This document shows, in pieces, positions 7,269 to 12,633 of a DNA stretch of 12,633 nucleotides. The stretch lies in NCBI GenBank assembly GCA_937990735.1, contig CALKQT010000049.1:1-12633 (forward strand), read 5' to 3'. The position numbers and the translations under genes are program-made. Source of the DNA: an uncultured Campylobacter sp. (GTDB taxonomy: Bacteria > Campylobacterota > Campylobacteria > Campylobacterales > Campylobacteraceae). Within the stretch, counting starts at the first letter, position 1; every line of letters starts with the position of its first letter. A model generated the notes under the pieces. The model was not told the DNA's origin and searched no databases. It worked only from the letters and a program-made list of their open reading frames with translations.

Positions 7269-8906
7269 ATGGCAAAAGAGATTATTTTTTCAGACGACGC
7301 AAGAAACAAGCTTTACGCGGGCGTTAGGAAGCTAAACGACGCTGTAAAAGTTACGATGGGACCTCGCGGTCGCAATGTCTTAATCCAAAAGAGCTTCGGA
7401 GCTCCTGCGATCACAAAAGACGGCGTTAGCGTGGCTAAAGAGATTGAGCTAAAAGATACGCTCGAGAATATGGGCGCTTCTTTGGTGCGCGAAGTAGCGA
7501 GCAAGACCAACGATCAGGCAGGCGACGGCACTACTACAGCAACCGTGCTAGCTCACGCGATCTTTAAAGAAGGTCTACGCAACGTAACTGCGGGCGCAAA
7601 TCCGATCGAGGTTAAACGCGGTATGGATAAATTTAGTACTGCGGTTATTGAGGAGCTAAAAAAATCATCCAAAAAAGTAAGCGGCAAAAAAGAGATCGCT
7701 CAGGTCGCTACGATCTCTGCCAATAACGACAGCGCGGTGGGCGATCTGATCGCAGATGCGATGGAGAAGGTCGGTAAAGACGGCGTTATCACTGTCGAAG
7801 AGGCAAAATCGATCAACGATGAGTTAAACGTAGTCGAGGGAATGCAGTTTGACCGCGGCTATCTAAGCCCATATTTCATTACAAATGCCGAGAAAATGCT
7901 AGTTGAGCTAAGCTCGCCGCTAGTGCTTCTATTTGACAAAAAAATTACAAATTTAAAAGACCTATTACCGGTTTTGGAGCAGGTTCAAAAAAGCGGCAAA
8001 CCGCTTCTAATCATCGCCGAGGATATCGAGGGCGAGGCGCTTGCGACTTTGGTCGTAAATAAACTTCGCGGCGTGTTAAACATCTCCGCGGTCAAAGCCC
8101 CGGGATTTGGCGATCGCAGAAAGGCGATGCTTGAAGATATCGCGATTTTAACAGGCGGAACCGTCATCAGCGAAGAGCTTGGCAGAACGCTAGAAAGCGC
8201 TTCTATGGCTGATCTCGGACAAGCCGAGCGCATCGTGATCGACAAAGATAACACCACTATCGTAGGCGGCGCGGGCAAGAAAAAAGATATCGACGCGCGC
8301 GTTTTGCAGATCAAAGCTCAAATCGCAGAGACTACGAGCGATTACGACAAAGAGAAGCTTCAAGAGCGCATGGCTAAGCTTAGCGGCGGCGTTGCGGTTA
8401 TCAAGGTGGGCGCTGCGACCGAAACCGAGATGAAAGAGAAAAAAGATCGCGTGGACGACGCTCTAAATGCGACCAAAGCAGCCGTAGACGAGGGTATCGT
8501 AATCGGCGGCGGCGCTGCTCTAATCAGAGCTGGACTTAGCGTAAAACTAGCTCTAAGCGGCGACGAGCTTATCGGCGCAGACATCGTTAAGCGCGCACTT
8601 TTCGCTCCGCTTCGCCAGATCGCAGAGAATGCGGGATTTGACGCAGGCGTCGTAGCTAATAAGGTCGAGCAAGGCTCAGACAAAAAATTCGGCTTCAACG
8701 CCGCAAACGGCGAGTACGTCAATATGTTTGAAGCTGGCATCATCGATCCGGTCAAAGTCGAGCGCATCGCTCTTCAAAACGCGGTCTCCGTCGCAAGCCT
8801 ACTTCTAACGACCGAAGCGACCGTAAGCGAGATTAAGGAGGAGAAACCTGCAATGCCTCCAATGCCTGATATGGGCGGAATGGGTGGCATGGGCGGAATG
8901 ATGTAG
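7269..8906 (+). CDS. groEL: Chaperonin GroEL
   Basis: A 545-residue group I chaperonin that folds proteins in an ATP-driven double ring with GroES. It is full length and intact. Visible landmarks: the nucleotide loop KVTMGPRGRNV at ~27-37, D51 of the equatorial site, the catalytic-loop motif GDGTTTATV at 85-93 (D86 matches E. coli D87), the apical-domain stretch FDRGYLSPYF near 195-204, the second equatorial part with GGGAAL near 410, and a glycine-methionine tail (GGMGGMGGMM). I place the start at ATG 7269, giving MAKEIIFSDD as in other GroELs; TTG at 7263 is in frame but touches the ribosome site AAGGA (7258-7262). The gap after groES is 12 bases, so both are translated from one mRNA. Confidence 0.98.
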   Translation: MAKEIIFSDDARNKLYAGVRKLNDAVKVTMGPRGRNVLIQKSFGAPAITKDGVSVAKEIELKDTLENMGASLVREVASKTNDQAGDGTTTATVLAHAIFKEGLRNVTAGANPIEVKRGMDKFSTAVIEELKKSSKKVSGKKEIAQVATISANNDSAVGDLIADAMEKVGKDGVITVEEAKSINDELNVVEGMQFDRGYLSPYFITNAEKMLVELSSPLVLLFDKKITNLKDLLPVLEQVQKSGKPLLIIAEDIEGEALATLVVNKLRGVLNISAVKAPGFGDRRKAMLEDIAILTGGTVISEELGRTLESASMADLGQAERIVIDKDNTTIVGGAGKKKDIDARVLQIKAQIAETTSDYDKEKLQERMAKLSGGVAVIKVGAATETEMKEKKDRVDDALNATKAAVDEGIVIGGGAALIRAGLSVKLALSGDELIGADIVKRALFAPLRQIAENAGFDAGVVANKVEQGSDKKFGFNAANGEYVNMFEAGIIDPVKVERIALQNAVSVASLLLTTEATVSEIKEEKPAMPPMPDMGGMGGMGGMM

Positions 8907-8910
8907 CCCC

Positions 8911-8936
8911 ATAGGAGCGTCATTCGGCGCTCCTAT
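8911..8936 (+). terminator. Hairpin just after groEL
   Basis: ATAGGAGCG (8911-8919) and CGCTCCTAT (8928-8936) make a perfect 9-bp stem with an 8-base loop, five bases after the groEL stop. No T-run follows (ACGCCTTG), so it is not a classical intrinsic terminator. It may protect the groESL mRNA 3' end or act with another termination mechanism. Confidence 0.5.
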
Positions 8937-9009
8937 ACGCCTTGCTGCGGCGCTGCGAAATGCTTTATGCGCGGCGATATTTTAGCTATACGCCGTCAGA
9001 ATGATATGT

Positions 9010-9039
9010 GCCGCGTTTTAGATATATCTAAGGCGCGGC
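9010..9039. repeat. 30-nt near-perfect inverted repeat
   Basis: The core TTAGATATATCTAA (9018-9031) is a perfect palindrome. Outside it two T-G wobbles are followed by GCCGCG (9010-9015) pairing with CGCGGC (9034-9039). In RNA all 15 positions of each arm can pair, less a tight loop at the centre. There is no T-run after it. The 10-mer GCGCGGCGAT of its right arm (9033-9042) also occurs at 8969-8978. Confidence 0.65.
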
Positions 9040-9110
9040 GATTTATTATGAATTAACGATTAAGCAGTGTGATTTTTAGTCATTGCATGATCTCGCAAAT
9101 TTCGTATCTC

Positions 9111-9126
9111 ACCGCAAATTTGCGGT
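9111..9126. repeat. Perfect 16-bp palindrome
   Basis: ACCGCAAATTTGCGGT reads the same on both strands with no central spacer, so it suits protein binding more than an RNA stem. Half of it, CGCAAATTT, is repeated 19 bases upstream (9094-9102). It lies about 360 bases before the secreted-protein gene, so it is not obviously that gene's operator. Confidence 0.6.
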
Positions 9127-9484
9127 CTTGCTGCATTATCCTTTAAAATTAAAATTTTATCTGAGCTTCCTTTTTACCTTAAATTCTGACCTGTCATCCA
9201 AAATCTAAGCGCAGAATTCTAAAACTTTAAAATTTTTCAGCTCTCCTTCTTAAACGCTTACAAGATAAAATTTTTGCCGTGACGTCATATTTTTAGTGTG
9301 ATAAAATTCTATTGCCAAACAGAATCCTAGCTGTGGAATTTTTACAGCTTAGCCTTTATCAATGTTTTTATTTGGCGATACGGCTTGGAATTAGAGCTGA
9401 AATTTCATAGCCTCACTCATTAAATTTAACACGGCTTAATCTAAGCTTTGCTAAATTTCGCCTAAAATCATGGAAAGGAAAATG

Positions 9485-10549
9485 ATGAAAAATTTAGCTC
9501 GTATTTTTTTAATTGCGTTCATTTTGGCGAGCTTTTCTGGCGCTTTTGCCGCTCAGCAAAGCCATAAATCGCCCGCTGCGTTGCAAAACCATAAATATAA
9601 AATTTCATCTCAGAATTTACGAGCCAAAGATCATCCGAGTAAAAATACTTCGGCAAGATCCTCTGCCGAGCCGCATGCTAAAAAACCTGCAAATGCTAAA
9701 AGTCTTTCAAATTCCAAGCTCACAAAAAATACGCGCGCATCTGGGGATTCTACTAAAAATTCCACGCGAAAAAGTGCGAAAAATTTTACTAAAAATCCCG
9801 GGCAAAATTTCGCATCGCATTCTGCGAGAAATAAAGCATCTAGGCGCCCGGCTAATCAATCAAGCACTCAGAATGGAGCTAGCAAGAGTCTAGTCGCGAC
9901 GCTGATGCGTTTGCCAAAGACCCGTATCTATGAGGATGAGGCGTCAAGCGCTCACGATACGGAGCAAACTTACAGAGGTGCAGATATGCGGAGAAGCGCA
10001 AGCGCGCAAACTCACGGAGGCGCGGATGAGCAGACCGGCAAAACCGTAGACGCACAAGTTCGAAAATTAACGACGACTCGAATTGCACAGCCGCAAGCTC
10101 GCCATGGCTATAGTGCAACTCGTTCTGGCGCTATGGGGCATACAGCTGCATCTCATTCGAGTGCCACGAAGTATACGGCTCGTCAAAATGCTCGCGCGCC
10201 CTATCTTCCCACATCTGCTCGCTCTAGCCGTGTGATAGGGCACCCTGGAGGTAGCGCGCTTGGTAAAATACCGTCGCCGGAGCGAAGTAATGCGCTAGGA
10301 CAAGGTGCTGCGATGCGTTATGATGAGCGTTGGGCGAAGCCCGCTCCACAGCCGTACGAGCCTGCGCCTGAGACTGAGAAAAAGCACGGGCTGATATTTT
10401 CGTCGCAGTGGGGCCCCGCCGCGCCGAAAAGTAAGTGGCAGCAGCACGAAGCCCCGATGGATGACGCTTCGTCGCGCAATGAGTCGGTGATGGATATGCT
10501 GCAGGACAAGATGAGCAGGGTCAAGGTGAATATGGAACTGGTGCGCTAA
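9485..10549 (+). CDS. Secreted basic low-complexity protein of unknown function
   Basis: A 354-residue protein I do not recognise. It opens with a Sec signal peptide: MKN, a hydrophobic stretch to ~20, and the cleavage motif AFA before AQQ at 22/23. There is no lipobox and no cysteine. The first half of the mature part is mostly S, A, K, N, R, T and Q with many (S/T)KN steps, so disordered and positively charged. The middle (~150-290) stays low-complexity with repeated Q-T-(Y/H)-x-GAD and many histidines. The only tryptophans lie near the end (RWAKP, SQWGP, SKWQQ), and the last ~55 residues look the most folded, ending in an amphipathic helix (MDMLQDKMSRVKVNMELVR). The ribosome site AAAGGA (9474-9479) gives a five-base spacing to ATG 9485; ATG 9482 is possible and ATG 9470 overlaps the site. 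A periplasmic or exported role is inference. Confidence 0.72.
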   Translation: MKNLARIFLIAFILASFSGAFAAQQSHKSPAALQNHKYKISSQNLRAKDHPSKNTSARSSAEPHAKKPANAKSLSNSKLTKNTRASGDSTKNSTRKSAKNFTKNPGQNFASHSARNKASRRPANQSSTQNGASKSLVATLMRLPKTRIYEDEASSAHDTEQTYRGADMRRSASAQTHGGADEQTGKTVDAQVRKLTTTRIAQPQARHGYSATRSGAMGHTAASHSSATKYTARQNARAPYLPTSARSSRVIGHPGGSALGKIPSPERSNALGQGAAMRYDERWAKPAPQPYEPAPETEKKHGLIFSSQWGPAAPKSKWQQHEAPMDDASSRNESVMDMLQDKMSRVKVNMELVR

Positions 10550-10961
10550 TCTAAGCGGCGCACCGGCGTAATTTATATGCGTAGGCGGGTTAATTTTGCT
10601 GCCTCTGTAAGAACGGCGCTTGCATTGCAAAAATACGAACGGCTGACGTTTTTCGGCTTTGCCGCCGTGCGAAAAATGCCCTACTGCTGCAATTAAAAAT
10701 AAAATTTTCATATTTCATCCATGCGCTTTGAAATTTCACGGCTGCATGCCGCGCTGCTAGGATAAACCAGACTGCACTCGTTTTGCGCGAGCGGGCACTG
10801 CGACGATACTGCTGTTAAAATTTCACCGAAATTTCAAGAGCTTAATTTCGTAAGTTTATGTCGAGGACTTCGCCCACCTGCTAAATTCGCAGAATTTTGC
10901 TTAGCTGCGTGGTTTATTAAATTTCGCTTGCCATCAAATTTTGTAGAGTTTCATTTGTCGC

Positions 10962-11010
10962 CGGAATTTTTAGAATTTTATTAGATGGCGGAATTTTATA
11001 GAACTTTATT
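10962..11010. repeat. Two-copy direct repeat, 27-bp period
   Basis: CGGAATTTTTAGAATTTTATT (starts 10962, extends 21 bases) and a close copy starting at 10989 differ by one inserted A and one T-to-C change. This looks like a local duplication that has drifted. Confidence 0.5.
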
Positions 11011-11054
11011 TGCTCAAATTTCGCGGCGAAATGAAATTTTTTGCAAGCGCGAAA

Positions 11055-11080
11055 GCAAAATTTAGCGAGTGAAATTTTGC
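11055..11080. repeat. Inverted repeat upstream of ispG
   Basis: GCAAAATTT (11055-11063) and AAATTTTGC (11072-11080) are perfect 9-bp arms around an 8-base loop. AAATTTTTTGC just before (11035-11045) and GCAAAATT just after (11083-11090) could pair with the same arms, giving competing folds. Confidence 0.5.
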
Positions 11081-11140
11081 AGGCAAAATTCTAGCGGCGG
11101 CTAGCGAGTGCGAATTATTAAATTTTAACCCCGTTTTGAA

Positions 11141-11146
11141 TAAAAT
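11141..11146 (+). promoter_or_regulatory. Likely -10 box for ispG
   Basis: TAAAAT at 11141-11146 lies 26 bases before the TTG start. A weak -35-like TTAAAT (11118-11123) sits 17 bases upstream. The predicted start near 11153 leaves a leader of about 20 nt carrying AAAGG. Confidence 0.45.
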
Positions 11147-11172
11147 AGCGCAAAAATTTTAAAGGCTTAAAT

Positions 11173-12240
11173 TTGAAAAATCGCTATCCGACCCGCCAAA
11201 TCTCCGTCGGCTCCGTCAAAATCGGCGGCGGCGCACCCATCTCCGTGCAGTCGATGAGCTTTTCTAAGACTAAGGACGTGGAGGGCACGCTAGAGCAGAT
11301 TAACCGCCTGTATTTCGCTGGCTGCGACATCGTGCGCTGCGCCGTGCTTGATAAGCAGGACGCGGATGCGCTCGCACGCATCAAAAAAAGCTCGCCGCTT
11401 CCCATCGTAGCGGACATCCATTTTAATTTTCGCTTAGCGCTGCAGGTTGCGGAGTTTGTCGATGCTATCCGCATCAATCCGGGCAATATCGGCGGCAAGG
11501 ACCGCATCAAAGAGGTTGTGCGCGCGTGCAAAGCTCGCAGCCTGCCCATCCGCATCGGCGTAAATTTGGGTTCACTCGAGGAGCAGTTTGAGCAAAAATA
11601 CGGCCGCAGCGTAGAGGCGATGGTACAAAGCGCGCTGTATAACGCCGCGCTGCTGCAGGATGAGGACTTTAGCGACATCGCGATCTCGCTTAAGACCTCT
11701 GACGCACCGAGCACGGTGGCTGCGTATCGCGCGCTGCGCCCGCTATGCGAGTATCCTTTTCATCTGGGCGTGACCGAGGCGGGGACAAAATTTCACGCGA
11801 GCATCAAGAGTGCGATCGCGCTGGGAGCACTTCTGATGGATGGGATCGGCGATACGATGCGCGTGAGCATCACGGGCGAGCTTGAGGAGGAGATCCGCGT
11901 CGCGCGCGCGATCCTGCAGGACGCGGGCGTGCAAAAAAGCGGCGTCAATATCATTTCGTGTCCTACCTGCGGGCGTTTGCAAAGCGATCTGCTAAGCGCA
12001 ATCAAAATCGTCGAAGAAAAAACCGCGCACATCAAAACGCCGCTAAATATCAGCGTCATGGGCTGCGTCGTAAATGCGATCGGCGAGGCGAAGGGCGCGG
12101 ACGTGGCGATCGCGTTCGGCAACGGGCGCGGCATCGTGATGCGCCACGGCGAAGTGGTCGCCAAACTCGATGAGAGCAAGCTCGTGGAGCGGTTTTTGCA
12201 AGAGGTCGAGGACGAGGTGCGGGTTCGCGAAGGAGCGTGA
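11173..12240 (+). CDS. ispG: 4-hydroxy-3-methylbut-2-enyl diphosphate synthase IspG
   Basis: A 355-residue cytoplasmic [4Fe-4S] enzyme of the MEP isoprenoid pathway (also gcpE). It reductively opens the ring of MEcPP to give HMBPP. The N-terminal TIM barrel shows TRQISVGSVKIGGGAPISVQSM at the start, ADIHFNFRLA near 80-89, RINPGNIG near 100-107 and RIGVNLGS near 127-134. The C-terminal cluster domain carries C263, C266 (CPTCGR) and C298 (VMGCVVN) with E305 in NAIGEAKGADVA, matching the E. coli ligands C270, C273, C305 and E312 at a constant offset. All are intact. The start is TTG at 11173: AAAGG (11161-11165) is seven bases upstream, and the next in-frame ATG (residue 28) would lose the conserved RQI...GG segment. 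Length is normal for epsilonproteobacteria. Confidence 0.97.
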   Translation: MKNRYPTRQISVGSVKIGGGAPISVQSMSFSKTKDVEGTLEQINRLYFAGCDIVRCAVLDKQDADALARIKKSSPLPIVADIHFNFRLALQVAEFVDAIRINPGNIGGKDRIKEVVRACKARSLPIRIGVNLGSLEEQFEQKYGRSVEAMVQSALYNAALLQDEDFSDIAISLKTSDAPSTVAAYRALRPLCEYPFHLGVTEAGTKFHASIKSAIALGALLMDGIGDTMRVSITGELEEEIRVARAILQDAGVQKSGVNIISCPTCGRLQSDLLSAIKIVEEKTAHIKTPLNISVMGCVVNAIGEAKGADVAIAFGNGRGIVMRHGEVVAKLDESKLVERFLQEVEDEVRVREGA

Positions 12241-12340
12241 TGATAGCTGCGGAGCGCCTAGCTGGTTAAAGCTACTATGACGCGCGGCTCGGTATTTCGG
12301 CGTGTTGGACTCATCGCAGTTCGTTCAGGCTCATAGGTAC

Positions 12341-12391
12341 AGCGCGTCTTGGCGTGAAATTTTAAAATTTCATCTCCTAGGCGGCGCTTTT
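12341..12391 (+). terminator. Candidate terminator after ispG
   Basis: AGCGC (12341-12345) pairs with GCGCT (12384-12388), and inside it lies a perfect 18-bp palindrome TGAAATTTTAAAATTTCA (12355-12372). Four T (12388-12391) close the right side. The outer stem is short with unpaired bases between the two helices, and it starts 100 bases after the stop, so support is modest. Confidence 0.3.
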
Positions 12392-12420
12392 AAATTTGAG
12401 CTTTTGGGGGAGTACGGCTT

Positions 12421-12547
12421 GGAATTTTGGTTTTGAAATTTCGGGCTTAAAATTTTAGTCATAAAATTTCGTGTGAAATTTTGAGTTAAAATTTGGGCTT
12501 TAAAATTTTGGCTTCGGAATTCTTTCGTGGAATTTTATTTTAAAATT
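12421..12547. repeat. Degenerate tandem array, 13-14 bp units
   Basis: AATT recurs ten times in a row, starting at 12423, 12437, 12451, 12465, 12477, 12490, 12504, 12518, 12531 and 12544. Steps are 14, 14, 14, 12, 13, 14, 14, 13 and 13. Units approximate RRAATTTTGGSTT, for example GGAATTTTGGTTTT, GAAATTTCGGGCTT and AAAATTTTGGCTTC. The regular spacing suggests old tandem duplication with drift. Confidence 0.6.
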
Positions 12548-12633
12548 TCAATTCCGCCCGCCCGCCGAATTTCAAAATTTTATATCAATGCCCATATTTC
12601 ATAGCTTTTTACTATCTATTTATAACGTTATTC

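Larger units (their letters stand above)
8937..9484. other. Non-coding gap after groEL, with several palindromes
   Basis: I see no gene on either strand. Besides the two palindromes listed separately it holds CGGCG...CGCCG (8972-8995), a TGACGTCA palindrome near 9280, AGCTGT-N9-ACAGCT (9329-9349), and CGCAAATTT twice (9094-9102 and 9113-9121). From ~9140 on it becomes AT-rich. A weak -10-like TGC-TAAATT (9449-9457) precedes the next gene. Confidence 0.6.
10550..11172. other. Long non-coding gap upstream of ispG
   Basis: I find no supported gene. A 39-codon frame (10577-10696) has no ribosome site and no known domain. The left part is GC-mixed; from ~10880 it turns into AT-rich DNA with chained inverted and direct repeats, including TAGCGAGTG at 11063-11071 and 11102-11110. 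No clear terminator for the secreted-protein gene was found. Confidence 0.6.
12241..12633. other. Non-coding gap after ispG to the window edge
   Basis: No gene is visible. It contains the candidate terminator and the tandem array listed separately, plus GC islands (CCGCCCGCCCGCCG near 12554-12567). The last ~60 bases are AT-rich and may lead into a gene beyond the window. Confidence 0.55.

Noticed and set aside
9240..9252. Strong AAGGAG on the minus strand in the gap after groEL
   Set aside because: No ATG, GTG or TTG follows at a usable distance, and no open frame begins there.
9513..9893. 126-residue frame overlapping the secreted-protein gene, possible frameshift
   Set aside because: The main frame runs from signal peptide to stop without interruption; the other frame has no ribosome site and looks like a by-product of K/N/S-rich codons.
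10577..10696. 39-codon plus-strand frame after the secreted-protein gene
   Set aside because: No ribosome site (AT-rich bases precede the ATG) and no family match; chance frame is likely.
10295..10711. 138-residue minus-strand frame covering the end of the secreted-protein gene
   Set aside because: Mostly antisense to that gene, no domain, no promoter or ribosome site seen.
16..12633. Search for CRISPR arrays, tRNA or rRNA genes, insertion sequences, toxin-antitoxin or defence genes
   Set aside because: No spaced identical repeats, no tRNA T-loop/acceptor pattern in gaps, no transposase or terminal repeats, and every sizeable supported frame is accounted for.

Overview
The window looks like chromosomal DNA from an epsilonproteobacterium, most likely one of the higher-GC Campylobacter species (the C. 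gracilis / showae / rectus / concisus group). This is an inference from three things: IspG and GroEL resemble what I recall of Campylobacter homologues, coding DNA is moderately GC-rich, and short intergenic regions are packed with AAATTTTAAAATTT-type palindromes. I could not run a database comparison.

Layout. (1) Bases 2-1969: the C-terminal ~650 residues of a quinol-dependent nitric oxide reductase, cut by the left window edge. (2) 2267-2710: a YqeY/GatB-tail protein behind its own promoter. (3) 2841-4158: two same-strand genes of unknown function, a lipoprotein and a two-helix membrane protein. (4) 4159-4535: non-coding. (5) 4541-6787, minus strand: a long AsmA-like envelope protein, divergent from (6) groES-groEL at 6993-8906. 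(7) 8907-9484: non-coding, with several hairpins and palindromes. (8) 9485-10549: a secreted, basic, low-complexity, cysteine-free protein I do not recognise. (9) 10550-11172: non-coding and rich in inverted and direct repeats. (10) 11173-12240: ispG, starting at TTG. (11) 12241-12633: non-coding, with a degenerate 13-14 bp tandem array.

The clearest regulatory region is 6788-6992 between the AsmA-like gene and groES. It holds a consensus sigma70 promoter (TTGACA, 17 bp, TATAAT), a near-perfect CIRCE operator just downstream of the -10 (HrcA site), and a 13/14 match to the HspR operator HAIR upstream of the -35. This is the dual HrcA/HspR arrangement known for groESL in Helicobacter and Campylobacter. 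The divergent promoter has its own dyad framing the -10.

The genes do not form one pathway. They are a mix of respiratory/NO detoxification (NorB), chaperonin (GroESL), isoprenoid (IspG) and envelope functions, with long non-coding gaps. I see no mobile element, CRISPR, tRNA, rRNA or defence system. The least explained parts are the basic secreted protein, the lipoprotein/membrane-protein pair and the structured gaps.
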